From Verrucomicrobiota bacterium (lineage in GTDB: Bacteria > Verrucomicrobiota > Verrucomicrobiia > Opitutales > UBA953), in the NCBI GenBank assembly GCA_026397955.1, contig JAPLTV010000024.1:1-46855 (forward strand): DNA of 46,855 nucleotides. Direction: 5' to 3'. Below, piece by piece: positions 18,515 through 27,230 of this stretch (positions are counted from its first letter, which is position 1; each line of letters begins with the position of its first letter). A program made the position numbers and the translations under genes. A model generated the notes under the pieces. The model saw only the letters and a program-made list of their open reading frames with translations. It was not told where the DNA came from and did no database searches.

Positions 18515-19693
18515 GTGTCTGCCGCCTCGCCACAACGCATCCTCGGCCGCGATCCTTCGACGGGCAGGGGCATCGTCGTCACGACCGAAGGCGGCCTGAT
18601 TCAGGCGATCGACTTTCAGGAGCACGGCGAGAAGCAGTGGCTCAGCGCTGGCTTTATTGACCTGCAGGTCAATGGTTTCGCCGGTCATGACCTCAACGGA
18701 CTCACCCTTGACGTCGCGACCGTGCAGGCTCTTTGCCAGGCGATGCTCAAGGTCGGTGTCACGACTTTCCTGCCGACGCTCATCACCGCGCCGGAAGCCC
18801 GAATCATCGCTGCCCTAAAAGTTATCCGTGAGGCTTGCGCGCAACATCCGGATGTCGCCGCGATGGTTGCGGGTATCCATGTCGAAGGACCCCATATCGC
18901 TCCCGAAGATGGACCGCGCGGTGCGCACCCTGCGGACGACGTCCGTCCGCCTGACGTCGCCGAGTTCGATCGCTGGCAGGTGGCCGCCGGCGGGCTCGTG
19001 AAGCTCGTCACCCTTTCGCCGCACTGGCCGGAGGCTCCTGCTTATATTCGTCACCTTGTGAAGGCCGGCATCACCGTCTCGCTTGGCCATACCTCCGCTG
19101 ATGCCGCGCAGATTGCCGCCGCGGTCGACGCGGGCGCGACCCTTTCGACGCATCTCGGCAATGGTTCCCATGCGATGCTGAACCGTCGTCATAATCACCT
19201 TTGGCCCCAGTTGGCGGACGATCGACTGACTGCCATGTTCATTGCTGACGGACATCACCTCACGCCTGCACAACTCAAGACCATGCTTCGGGCCAAAGGC
19301 CTTGAGCGATCTTTGGTTGTCTCCGATACTGTCACGCTGGGTGGGTTGCCCGCCGGCAAGTATCAGACCCCCATCGGTGGTAAGGTCGAACTTCGAGCCG
19401 ACGGCTTCCTCGGCATCGACGACGGTACTGGTAATTACCTCGCTGGGGCGGCTTTGCCCATGAGCGCGGCAATTCCCGTGCTTGTGAATCAGGTCGGGCT
19501 GACCTTGGGTGAAGCCGTCACGCTGATGACCGCAGCACCAGGTCGAATTATCGGAGGCAGGGGAGTATTGGCTATCGGCCAGCCCGCCGACCTTGTCACA
19601 TTCCGCTGGGATGGTTCCGCGGCCCGGCCGGAAGTGGCTAGCGTCTGGCTACGCGGGCTCGCCCGGATCACCGCCGATAAGAATGACGCCTAG
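18515..19693 (+). CDS. nagA: N-acetylglucosamine-6-phosphate deacetylase (NagA family)
   Basis: A 392-residue amidohydrolase-superfamily enzyme, expected to deacetylate N-acetylglucosamine-6-phosphate. The start is GTG at 18515, 3 bases after the nagB stop. GFIDLQVNGFAGHD marks the barrel entry, HVEGPH the metal-binding Glu, LGHTSAD the first metal His and STHLGNGSHAM the second. Classical enzymes read THLFNAM at that last position, so this is a variant of the loop. VVSDTV carries the catalytic Asp. With the NagB homologue it should return amino-sugar phosphate to glycolysis. It is a cytoplasmic enzyme. The altered loop leaves open a related N-acyl sugar phosphate as substrate. Confidence 0.88.
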   Translation: MSAASPQRILGRDPSTGRGIVVTTEGGLIQAIDFQEHGEKQWLSAGFIDLQVNGFAGHDLNGLTLDVATVQALCQAMLKVGVTTFLPTLITAPEARIIAALKVIREACAQHPDVAAMVAGIHVEGPHIAPEDGPRGAHPADDVRPPDVAEFDRWQVAAGGLVKLVTLSPHWPEAPAYIRHLVKAGITVSLGHTSADAAQIAAAVDAGATLSTHLGNGSHAMLNRRHNHLWPQLADDRLTAMFIADGHHLTPAQLKTMLRAKGLERSLVVSDTVTLGGLPAGKYQTPIGGKVELRADGFLGIDDGTGNYLAGAALPMSAAIPVLVNQVGLTLGEAVTLMTAAPGRIIGGRGVLAIGQPADLVTFRWDGSAARPEVASVWLRGLARITADKNDA

Positions 19694-19719
19694 ACGTCGG
19701 CCGACTCCCTGATCTTTCT

Positions 19720-20691
19720 ATGACCCCACTCCGCTATGACTGCCACGTTCACCTCGTCGGAAACGGCCAAGACGGGAGCGGATGCTGGCTGCGGGTCGAA
19801 GGCCTCTGGCTGAAGGCGCTCAGCGAGGTCATGCGCCGGGCGGTCGGGATGCCGCTCCCGCTGACGCACAAGGACTTCGATGTAAAATACGTCGAAGCCT
19901 TGCGCGAACTGATTCGTGGGTCGTACGTGGACAAGGCCTTATTGCTGGCGCAGGACGAGGTATACGACGAAGAGGGTAAGAAGATGAATTTCGGGTCGTT
20001 CCATGTCCCGAACGACTATTTGTTTAAGGTCTGCCGCGAGAATCCTGAGTTCGTGCCCGCGGTCTCGATCCATCCGGGGCGTAAGGATGCCTTGGAGGAA
20101 TTGGACCGCTGCCTCGCGGCCGGTGCCCGCGCGCTCAAGCTGCTGCCCAACTGCCAGAATGTGAACTGCTCGCTGCCCCAGTATGATGAGTTCTGGCGAC
20201 GCATGGCGGCCGCTGGGCTTCCGTTCCTCTGTCATACCGGCGGCGAGATGACCGTGCCGGTCATCAACCGTTCCTATCAGGATCCGCGCATCCTACGGCG
20301 CCCGTTGGAACTCGGCGTCAAGGTCATCGCGGCCCACTCCTCGGGCAACAGCCACTTCTTTGATCAGAACTACTTCGGCGAGCTCATCAAGCTCATGGAC
20401 GAATTCCCGAAGATGTACGCGGATACCAGCGCCCTCAATAGCCCGATCCGCAGTGGCGTGCTCAAGCAGGTCAAGGAATCAGGCCGCTTGGGACGTTTCC
20501 TGCACGGCAGCGATTATCCCGTGCCCGTCGGAGCTTTCTGGGTGCGCTTACGCGGACTCATCACCAACGCGCAGTGGCGGGAAGCGGGCAAGATCCCGAA
20601 TCTCATCGAACGGGACGCCTTCTTGAAGCGAGCGATGGGCTTCGATGAGGGGCACTTCACGCGCCTCGGCGAGATCCTGCGGACTGTCTGA
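19720..20691 (+). CDS. Amidohydrolase-2 family metal-dependent hydrolase
   Basis: A 323-residue TIM-barrel hydrolase of the amidohydrolase-2 (PF04909) type. Metal-ligand motifs are DCHVHL (H9, H11), FLCHTGG, IAAHSSG and LHGSDYPVP with the last Asp. It has no signal peptide. It is the third gene of the nagB-nagA operon, starting 26 bases after nagA, so an amino-sugar or sugar-lactone substrate is possible, but relatives also include decarboxylases and lactonases. Its stop lies 3 bases from the stop of the convergent gene, leaving no space for a dedicated terminator. Confidence 0.82.
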   Translation: MTPLRYDCHVHLVGNGQDGSGCWLRVEGLWLKALSEVMRRAVGMPLPLTHKDFDVKYVEALRELIRGSYVDKALLLAQDEVYDEEGKKMNFGSFHVPNDYLFKVCRENPEFVPAVSIHPGRKDALEELDRCLAAGARALKLLPNCQNVNCSLPQYDEFWRRMAAAGLPFLCHTGGEMTVPVINRSYQDPRILRRPLELGVKVIAAHSSGNSHFFDQNYFGELIKLMDEFPKMYADTSALNSPIRSGVLKQVKESGRLGRFLHGSDYPVPVGAFWVRLRGLITNAQWREAGKIPNLIERDAFLKRAMGFDEGHFTRLGEILRTV

Positions 20692-20694
20692 ACC

Positions 20695-21840
20695 TCAGAG
20701 CGACTTAAGCAGGGTGGGGATGTCGACCGATTCCGAGATCATCTTCTGGATGACGGGAATCTTGTCGGCATCTTGCCGCATCGTCTTCACCGACATATTA
20801 TTGATGCGTGCCGTGACCGCGAAGGATTCGGCCTCGACGGCGGCCAGCGGGATGCCGGCTTCTTTCATCCGCCGGACGATGTCGTCGTTGGGGAGTAGGC
20901 CGTTGGAAAAAATGACACCGGAGAGCGACTTCGCACCGTCGCCGAGGATGAAGGCTTCGAGGAGGTCTTCGCGGTCGCCCGGGACGATCACGAGCGTGCC
21001 CGGGACGCGGAGGTATTCCGCGCAGCGGCGGGCGGACATCGCGCCGATGACCACGCGGCGGACGCGGCGCAGGCCTTCCGGTTGGTGGATCCAGCGGGCC
21101 TTGGTCTCATCGGCCACCTGGTCGAGGTTCGGGTAGACCAGCATCTCCTGGAGCGGCACGACGCCCAGGAGGGGTACGCCGAGCTTACGTAGGCCGCGGC
21201 CAGCGAAGTCGCGGATGAATTCAAGCTTGTCCGGCATCACCTTGTTCAGGATAGCACCGACCACTTGCACGCCGGCCTTGTCGAAGAGCGCCTTGTTGAG
21301 GGCGATCTCATCGATCGGCTTCCCGATGCCACCCGCCGCGACGATGATAGCCTTAGAGCCTAGTACTTTGGCGTTGTCGGCGTTGGAGGCGCCGAAGACC
21401 GAACCCACGCCGGCATGGCCGGAGCCTTCAACGACCACGATGTCCTTGCCGTAGGCCGTACGGTCGAAGGCCCGGCAGATGCGATCCTTGAGCTGCGGGC
21501 CGATCTCGTCGGGGTTCTCGAGGTATTGCTTCGTGAAGTCTGGGCCGATGGCCACGGGCGACATTGCGGCGATCGGGATATCGAGGTCGAAGAGCCCATC
21601 GATGAGGAGCGTGTCCTCGTCGACCTGGTCGTCGCCGGACATCACCACGCGTTGGGCGATTGGCTTGATGTAGCCCACGTGCAGGCCCATCGCCTGCAGG
21701 GCGGCCGTGAGGCCGAGGCAGGTGGTCGTCTTGCCGTCGTTCATGCGCGTCGCCGCGACGAAGATTCGTCGCGTATCGAGGTTCATCGGGCGCTGGAGCA
21801 GCCCGGGTACGTTATCGGCGAAACGTTTGCGAACGGCCAT
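20695..21840 (-). CDS. P-loop/DRTGG protein, separate N-terminal module of phosphotransacetylase
   Basis: 381 residues matching the N-terminal half of long (E. coli-type) Pta. The dethiobiotin-synthetase-like P-loop reads ATRMNDGKTTT (30-40), followed by GYIKPIAQR, then a DRTGG-like domain in the C-terminal third. It has no phosphotransacetylase catalytic domain; that is encoded by the gene just upstream on the same strand. In E. coli this region regulates Pta and promotes its assembly. The start at 21840 lies 2 bases after the pta stop, so the two are translationally linked. A shorter start at residue 19 (MNLDTRR) is possible. Confidence 0.85.
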   Translation of the reverse strand: MAVRKRFADNVPGLLQRPMNLDTRRIFVAATRMNDGKTTTCLGLTAALQAMGLHVGYIKPIAQRVVMSGDDQVDEDTLLIDGLFDLDIPIAAMSPVAIGPDFTKQYLENPDEIGPQLKDRICRAFDRTAYGKDIVVVEGSGHAGVGSVFGASNADNAKVLGSKAIIVAAGGIGKPIDEIALNKALFDKAGVQVVGAILNKVMPDKLEFIRDFAGRGLRKLGVPLLGVVPLQEMLVYPNLDQVADETKARWIHQPEGLRRVRRVVIGAMSARRCAEYLRVPGTLVIVPGDREDLLEAFILGDGAKSLSGVIFSNGLLPNDDIVRRMKEAGIPLAAVEAESFAVTARINNMSVKTMRQDADKIPVIQKMISESVDIPTLLKSL

Positions 21841-21842
21841 GG

Positions 21843-22898
21843 TCAGGCGGCGGGTCCGTCCTTGAGCTTCGGGAAGAGGTAGGACTTGTCGACGGCCTGG
21901 GCGGCGACGATGACGGCCGTACCGAAGATGTCGTGTGCGCTGGCGCCGCGGGAGATTTCGGCGGCCGGACGCTCGAGACCCGTAAGGATCTGGCCGTAGG
22001 CCGGGATGTCGGCGATGTGCTGGGCAAGTTTCGAAGCGATGTTGCCCGAGTTCAGATCAGGGAAGATCAGCACGCTCGCACGGCCGGCGACGGCGCCGGC
22101 GACTTCCTTGGACTGCGCCGCGAACGGATTGATCGCCGCGTCGGCCTGCATGTCTCCATCGATGTCGCAGGTGATGCCCAGCTCGCGGGCCTTGCGGCGG
22201 GCGAGGTCGGTGGCGACTTGGACTTTCTTCACCGAAGCCAGACGCGGATTGGAGGCGTGGGTCGAGTAGGCGAGCATCGCGACCTTCGGGGTCGTGTTGG
22301 TCAGGTGGCCGGCAAGGCCAGCAGTGGTGACTGCAATGTCGGCGAGCTGTTCGGCGGTCGGGTCCGGGATGACGCCGCAATCCGCGAGGAAGAGGACGCC
22401 TTCGATGCCGAACTTGCCCTCTTCGGATTCAAGAATCTGCATCGACGAGACCGTCTCGACGCCCTGCTGGCGGGGCATCACCTGGAGGATGGCGCGCAAG
22501 CCCGAGGAGGCGTGCAACGTGGCGCCGGAGATCAGGGCATCCGCGCCGCCAGTGGCGACCATCAGGCAGGCGAAGTAATTCGGATTGAGGGCCAGTTCGG
22601 CCGGGTTGCCTTGGAGGTTCGTGTTGCCGTAGCGCTGGATGGATTCGAGCTTCTCCGCGAAGCCTTTGAGCTCGTCGCTGCGTTCCGGTTCGATGACGCG
22701 GATGCCCTCGAGGCTGATATTGAGGCGGGCCGCGTTGACCTTGATGCGCTGGCGGTCGCCGACGAGAATCGGCACGCCGAGCTTCTTTACGACGAACTGA
22801 CGGGCGGCCTGGATGACGCGGGCGTCGGCACCTTCGGGGAAGACGATGCGCTTCGGGTGATTCTGGAGACGGGCGGAAAGGCGGGAAATGAGGGACAT
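21843..22898 (-). CDS. pta: Phosphate acetyltransferase, catalytic domain only
   Basis: A 351-residue PTA/PTB-family enzyme that interconverts acetyl-CoA and acetyl phosphate. Characteristic sequence includes RIVFPEGADARV near the N-terminus, ADALISGATLHASSG, and GILFLADCGV- and FPDLNSGNIA-type motifs. I chose the ATG at 22898 (MSLISRLSARL) because the upstream extension to 22949 is not family-like and covers inverted repeats in the leader. It is followed 2 bases later by the separate P-loop/DRTGG module. No ackA is in the window. The upstream M60 gene is 99 bases away. Confidence 0.93.
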   Translation of the reverse strand: MSLISRLSARLQNHPKRIVFPEGADARVIQAARQFVVKKLGVPILVGDRQRIKVNAARLNISLEGIRVIEPERSDELKGFAEKLESIQRYGNTNLQGNPAELALNPNYFACLMVATGGADALISGATLHASSGLRAILQVMPRQQGVETVSSMQILESEEGKFGIEGVLFLADCGVIPDPTAEQLADIAVTTAGLAGHLTNTTPKVAMLAYSTHASNPRLASVKKVQVATDLARRKARELGITCDIDGDMQADAAINPFAAQSKEVAGAVAGRASVLIFPDLNSGNIASKLAQHIADIPAYGQILTGLERPAAEISRGASAHDIFGTAVIVAAQAVDKSYLFPKLKDGPAA

Positions 22899-22908
22899 GG
22901 TCGGGAAA

Positions 22909-22947
22909 CGTCGGTGAGGGCCGACGGGGCGTATTAAGTTTAAATAC
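22909..22947 (-). promoter_or_regulatory. pta leader: hairpin and AT-rich inverted repeat
   Basis: A 6-bp stem, CGTCGG/CCGACG (22909-22914 and 22921-22926), sits 10 bases before the pta ATG. Just behind it is an AT-rich inverted repeat with GTATT/AATAC arms (22931-22947), unusual in this GC-rich region and suitable for a promoter or operator. Confidence 0.3.
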
Positions 22948-22950
22948 ACC

Positions 22951-22981
22951 CGCAGGGCGAGGCAGAAGGCATCACCCTGCG
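22951..22981 (-). terminator. Possible hairpin after the M60 gene
   Basis: CGCAGGG and CCCTGCG arms enclose 17 bases, 16 bases past the M60 stop. There is no clear U run, so termination strength is uncertain. Confidence 0.25.
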
Positions 22982-22997
22982 AACCGTTGCCGCAGCG

Positions 22998-24431
22998 TCA
23001 CTTAGCCGGCGTGGGCAGGGTCGGCTTGAAGGCGGGAAGGCCCTTGAGGGCGGCTTTGGCGGTCGACTCGACGTGGTAGCCCATCTTTTCGAAATAGTCG
23101 CTCACGTCGGCCTTGGCGGCCTTGCCGTAGCGTTCGGCGAAGAGGCTCTGGAGTTGTTCCTTCGTCGCACCCTTGGGGGTGGCGACGGAGGCGTAGGAGC
23201 GGAGCGTTTCGCGCAGGGGGCCCCAGCCATGGGCGCGAATCAGCACGACGAAGGTCGCGAGCAGTTCGAACGGGCCCTTGTTGGGTTCGGCGGCGAAGCG
23301 CTTCGCGAGCAGCTCGTCGATCTTCTCCATCGCTGGGTGACCGCGGCCCTGGGGTTTACCGACGAGTTTCTCCATCACGTAGAGCGAGAAGAGATTGCAG
23401 GTCACTTCTGTCTGGCCGTCGAAGGTCCAGGTTGTGCGCTGGTGGTTGTGGCCGAGTTCGTGGAAGAAGCCCCAGTTGCCTTCCTTGGTCAGTTTCGGGA
23501 GGTCGATGCTGTCCTTCTGGGAGGGGTCGATCCAGCACATGAACGGGTAGCCCGAGTGCATGAAGCCAGCGGAAATCTGACGGTCCGGCACGACGCGTTC
23601 GGGGGCAAGGCGGGTTAGCGCGATGAGGTCGTCCTCGAGCGCCATAGCCTTATCCCACCACTCCAGCAGGCCTTTGGGGTCGGCGAGTTTCTTTACTTCG
23701 GAGGCCTGGACGTGCAGGATAACCTGCTTACCGACGAGGGTGACCCACGGGGCGGGCAGCTGCTTGGCCTTCATCCAAGTGTCGGGGGTATCCTTGCCGA
23801 GGACGTAGGTGGGCATCGCGACGGCGTTGCTGAACTGCAGTGGCGTCGAGGGAGAGGCCTTCACCGGCTTGCGCCAGTCCTTGTGGGAGCTCTGGATGAA
23901 GAGTTGTCCGCCAAACGCGTTGGCGATTTTGTTTTCACCGACCTTGAGTTCGAACGTTCGATTGATCAGAGGGAAGCGGTTCCACTTCTCGAGTTTGAGC
24001 AGGCTGTCGCGGTGGCAGCCGACGATGATCTTCACCACGCGGTTCTCGGGGATCGAGGTGACCTTCACGATTACGACCTCGCCCGGGGCGGCGTAGAGGC
24101 CGGTCTCCTGCCAGGCGTCCGGGCCGGTGGCGAGGTTGGGTGCGTTGCCCGCGGTGGTGTCCCAGCGGTGGACGAGATTAGAATCGTAGGCAACCGTGCG
24201 GGCGACGCGCTCCTTGGCTTCGACGATACCGGGGAAGTCCTGCGCGGAAGCGTGGGCGCCGAACGTGCCGGGTTCCTTGGCCATGTAGGCCTTGATGGAA
24301 TCATTGAGTTCGCCGCGAGCCGCTTCGGCGGGCGGGACGAAGGGGGCCTTCTTGGTCGGCGTGATCTCCTCCGGAGAAACGGCGGCGAAAGCGACGGAGG
24401 TCGCGAAGAGGAAGGCGTAGAGCGGACGCAT
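22998..24431 (-). CDS. Secreted M60-like (enhancin-type) zinc metallopeptidase
   Basis: A 477-residue exported protein with a 17-residue signal peptide starting MRPLYAFLF. The zinc site HELGH lies at about 324-328 inside FFHELGHNHQ, followed by a Glu-containing stretch (FDGQTEVTCNLFSLY), as in peptidase family M60. M60 enzymes cleave mucin-type or other O-glycosylated proteins and are often secreted by host- or glycan-associated bacteria. The N-terminal half (about 60-250) is beta-rich and probably a binding region. The ATG at 24431 was chosen for the signal peptide; an in-frame start at 24482 would mask it. The target here is unknown. Confidence 0.88.
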   Translation of the reverse strand: MRPLYAFLFATSVAFAAVSPEEITPTKKAPFVPPAEAARGELNDSIKAYMAKEPGTFGAHASAQDFPGIVEAKERVARTVAYDSNLVHRWDTTAGNAPNLATGPDAWQETGLYAAPGEVVIVKVTSIPENRVVKIIVGCHRDSLLKLEKWNRFPLINRTFELKVGENKIANAFGGQLFIQSSHKDWRKPVKASPSTPLQFSNAVAMPTYVLGKDTPDTWMKAKQLPAPWVTLVGKQVILHVQASEVKKLADPKGLLEWWDKAMALEDDLIALTRLAPERVVPDRQISAGFMHSGYPFMCWIDPSQKDSIDLPKLTKEGNWGFFHELGHNHQRTTWTFDGQTEVTCNLFSLYVMEKLVGKPQGRGHPAMEKIDELLAKRFAAEPNKGPFELLATFVVLIRAHGWGPLRETLRSYASVATPKGATKEQLQSLFAERYGKAAKADVSDYFEKMGYHVESTAKAALKGLPAFKPTLPTPAK

Positions 24432-24503
24432 GGTAAGGGGTGACTTCACCTTGTCTTTCGTCCTCTCTCCCGCCAACGCCAAACCCTTAGGAAAGGGCGG
24501 TTT

Positions 24504-25358
24504 TTAACGGAAGATAACGGTCTTATTGCCAGCCAGAAGAACGCGGTCCTCGACGACCGCGCGGAGGCCGCGGGCGAGCACGACCTTCTCGATATCCTTG
24601 CCCAGATGGGCCATATCTTCCGGCGTGTCCGAATGGTCGATGCGGATCACGTCTTGTTCCACGATGGGACCTTCGTCGAGGTCGGGCGTGACGAAGTGGC
24701 AGGTCGCACCGATGAGCTTCACGCCGCGGCGATGGGCCTGATGGTAAGGCTTGGCACCGGCGAACGAAGGGAGGAACGAGTGATGGATATTGATGATCTT
24801 GCCTGCAAAGTCGCGGCACATCGATTCGTCGAGCACCTGCATGTAGCGGGCGAGGACGATAAGGTCGGCTTGCGCGTCGCGGAAGAGCTGCTCCATCTTG
24901 CGGAAGGCCGCGTGCTTCGTCTCCGGCGTCACGGGGACATGGTGGAAGGGGATGCCGTGGGCCTCGACGACTTTGCGATGGTCTTCGTGGTTGGAGATCA
25001 CGCAGGGGACGACGAACGGGAAATCCTGGGCGACGTGGCGGGCGAGGAGGTCGTAAAGGCAGTGTTCCTGCTTGGAGCAGAGCAGGACGACGCGGCGCGG
25101 CTGGTCGGAGTCGGAGACTTTCCAGTCCATCGCGAACTTCTTGGCCAGAGGGGCGAAGCGCTGGGCGAATTCGCCGGCCGGGAAGTCGAGGGATTCGGCC
25201 CGGATCTCGACGCGCATGAAGAAGCGGGAGAGTTCGTGTTCCGTGTGCTGGCTAGCTTCCGTGATCCAGCCCTTGTGGCCGGCGACGAATGCGGACACCT
25301 CGGCCACGATGCCGCTGGTGTCTGGGCAGGAGAAGCTGAGGGTGAGCGTACGGGCCAT
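24504..25358 (-). CDS. purU: Formyltetrahydrofolate deformylase
   Basis: PurU hydrolyses 10-formyl-tetrahydrofolate to formate and tetrahydrofolate, balancing one-carbon pools and feeding formate to purine synthesis. The 284-residue protein has an N-terminal ACT domain starting LTLSFSCPDTSGIVAEV, then the formyltransferase domain. Catalytic sequence NIHHSFLPSFAGAKPYHQA supplies the Asn-His pair, and LIGATCHFVTPDLDEGPI supplies the Asp. The ATG at 25358 (MARTL) fits the family. It is divergent from leuC, with 159 bases between them. Confidence 0.95.
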   Translation of the reverse strand: MARTLTLSFSCPDTSGIVAEVSAFVAGHKGWITEASQHTEHELSRFFMRVEIRAESLDFPAGEFAQRFAPLAKKFAMDWKVSDSDQPRRVVLLCSKQEHCLYDLLARHVAQDFPFVVPCVISNHEDHRKVVEAHGIPFHHVPVTPETKHAAFRKMEQLFRDAQADLIVLARYMQVLDESMCRDFAGKIINIHHSFLPSFAGAKPYHQAHRRGVKLIGATCHFVTPDLDEGPIVEQDVIRIDHSDTPEDMAHLGKDIEKVVLARGLRAVVEDRVLLAGNKTVIFR

Positions 25359-25517
25359 GGGTGCAGGATGGAAGGGGAGGGGCGAGCGGGTCAAGACACG
25401 GCGGCGTCCGCTCCTGCGGGATGGCCGTTTTATCATCAAATATGCCCGCCCTCGGCTTGCCTGCAGGATTGACCAGCCCCGGTCCCTTCCTACGTTGACC
25501 CTTCACCTTTTACCAAG

Positions 25518-26924
25518 ATGGCTAAGACCCTGTTCCAGAAAGTTTGGGAAGCGCATACGGTGCGCAAGCTGCCTAACGGGCAGACCCAATTGTTCATCGG
25601 CACGCACCTCATCCATGAGGTGACGAGCCCCCAGGCCTTCGGCATGCTCCGGGACCTCGGCCTCAAGGTGAAATACCCGCAGCGCACCTTCGCCACGGTC
25701 GACCACATCGTCCCGACCAACGAGCTCAAGGAGCCTTACTCCGACCCGATCGCCCAGGAGATGATCGAGGCCCTCCGTAAGAACACCAAGGACTACGGCA
25801 TCCGCTTCTTCGACACCACGACCGGCACCCAGGGCATCGTCCACATGGTCGGTCCGGAGCAGGGCATCACCCAGCCGGGCACCACGATTGCTTGCGGCGA
25901 CTCCCATACCGCCACTCACGGTGCGTTCGGCGCGATTGCCTTCGGTATCGGTACCACGCAGGTCCGCGATGTCCTCGCGACCCAGACCCTCGCCCTCAGC
26001 CCGCTCAAGGTCCGTCGCATCGAGGTCAACGGCAAGCTCGCCCCTGGCGTCTACGCCAAGGACGTCATCCTGCACATCATCCGCGTCCTCGGCGTCAATG
26101 GCGGCATCGGCTACGCTTACGAATATGCTGGCACGACCTTCGACGGCTTCTCCCTCGAGGAGCGTATGACCGTCTGCAACATGTCCATCGAAGGCGGCGC
26201 CCGCTGTGGTTACGTCAATCCGGACCAGAAGACTTTCGACTACATCAAGGGCAAGCCCTACGCCCCGAAGGCCGCCGATTGGGATGCCGCCGTGGCTCGC
26301 TGGGCTTCCTTCGCTTCCGACGCCGGTTGCCAGTATGACGACGTCAAGGTCTTCAAGGCCGAGGAGATCCGCCCGACCGTCACCTGGGGCATCACCCCGG
26401 GGCAGGCCATCTTCATCGATGAGAAGATGCCGGCGCTTGAGACCCTCAATGCCGCTGACCGCCAGACCGCCGAAGACGCCTACGCCCACATGAAGCTGGC
26501 GCCGAACACACCGATCAAGGGCACCAAGGTCGACGTCTGCTTCCTCGGCTCCTGCACCAACGGCCGCATCTCGGACCTTCGCGAAGTCGCCAAGTACCTG
26601 AAGGGCCGCAAGGTCAGCGCGAGCGTCAAGGCGATCGTCGTCCCCGGCTCGCAGCTCACCGCCATACAGGCCGTCCATGAAGGCCTCGATAAGATCTACA
26701 TCGAAGCCGGCTTCGAATGGCGCGGCGCGGGTTGCTCCATGTGCCTCGCGATGAATCCCGACAAGCTCGTCGGCGACCAGCTCTGCGCTAGCTCCTCGAA
26801 CCGTAACTTCAAGGGCCGCCAAGGCTCCCAGACCGGCCGTACGGTACTCATGAGCCCGCTCATGGTCGCCGCTGCCGCCATCACTGGTCAGGTCACCGAC
26901 GCCCGCGAAGTCTTCAAGGTCTGA
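25518..26924 (+). CDS. leuC: 3-isopropylmalate dehydratase large subunit
   Basis: LeuC with LeuD isomerises 2-isopropylmalate to 3-isopropylmalate in leucine synthesis, using a [4Fe-4S] cluster. The 468-residue length is normal. Cluster cysteines are in FLGSCTNGR and [35 protein letters not shown] and the Asp-His of CGDSHTATH are also typical. The stop codon overlaps the start of a small gene by one base (TGATG), and leuD follows, so all three are co-translated. The 159-base region shared with purU contains no attenuator or T-box that I can recognise. Confidence 0.97.
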   Translation: MAKTLFQKVWEAHTVRKLPNGQTQLFIGTHLIHEVTSPQAFGMLRDLGLKVKYPQRTFATVDHIVPTNELKEPYSDPIAQEMIEALRKNTKDYGIRFFDTTTGTQGIVHMVGPEQGITQPGTTIACGDSHTATHGAFGAIAFGIGTTQVRDVLATQTLALSPLKVRRIEVNGKLAPGVYAKDVILHIIRVLGVNGGIGYAYEYAGTTFDGFSLEERMTVCNMSIEGGARCGYVNPDQKTFDYIKGKPYAPKAADWDAAVARWASFASDAGCQYDDVKVFKAEEIRPTVTWGITPGQAIFIDEKMPALETLNAADRQTAEDAYAHMKLAPNTPIKGTKVDVCFLGSCTNGRISDLREVAKYLKGRKVSASVKAIVVPGSQLTAIQAVHEGLDKIYIEAGFEWRGAGCSMCLAMNPDKLVGDQLCASSSNRNFKGRQGSQTGRTVLMSPLMVAAAAITGQVTDAREVFKV

Positions 26925-27214
26925 TGTCCGCCTCCGCGCCAGTCGACCGCGTGCTCGAACGTATCGCCCAAGGCGATGACGTCGCCGTGGCCTGCTCGGC
27001 CGAAGGACTAGCCTGCCAGCGCGACGTCCGCGTCGACGCCCATTACGACGGCAAACCCGTGTGTACCGTGACCCTGCCTTGGGTCGTGGATGGCCATGCG
27101 ATCCTGGTGGCCGACGAGACCGTCGCCGCCTCCGTCGCCGAAGAACGCCTCGCTTCCCTCGCTTCCGCGCTCGCGATGCCCGTCTGCGTCATTCGTCGTC
27201 CCGTCGCCGCCTAA
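26924..27214 (+). CDS. Small four-cysteine protein coupled between leuC and leuD
   Basis: A 96-residue product I do not recognise. Its ATG overlaps the leuC stop (TGATG), and it ends 16 bases before leuD, so it is firmly embedded in the leuCD operon. It is soluble in appearance, with no signal peptide or membrane span. Four cysteines are visible: C24, C31, C47 and C88. Secondary structure looks alpha/beta, with a predicted beta region at about 45-64 and a helix at about 67-84. A role as an assembly or accessory factor for the LeuCD iron-sulfur enzyme is inference from position and cysteines only; it could equally be an unrelated passenger. Confidence 0.72.
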   Translation: MSASAPVDRVLERIAQGDDVAVACSAEGLACQRDVRVDAHYDGKPVCTVTLPWVVDGHAILVADETVAASVAEERLASLASALAMPVCVIRRPVAA

Positions 27215-27230
27215 CTTCTTTTAAACCGCC

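Noticed and set aside
25503-26822. Long open frame (439 codons) on the minus strand
   Set aside because: It is entirely antisense to leuC, which has all its catalytic motifs. The antisense translation has no recognisable domain.
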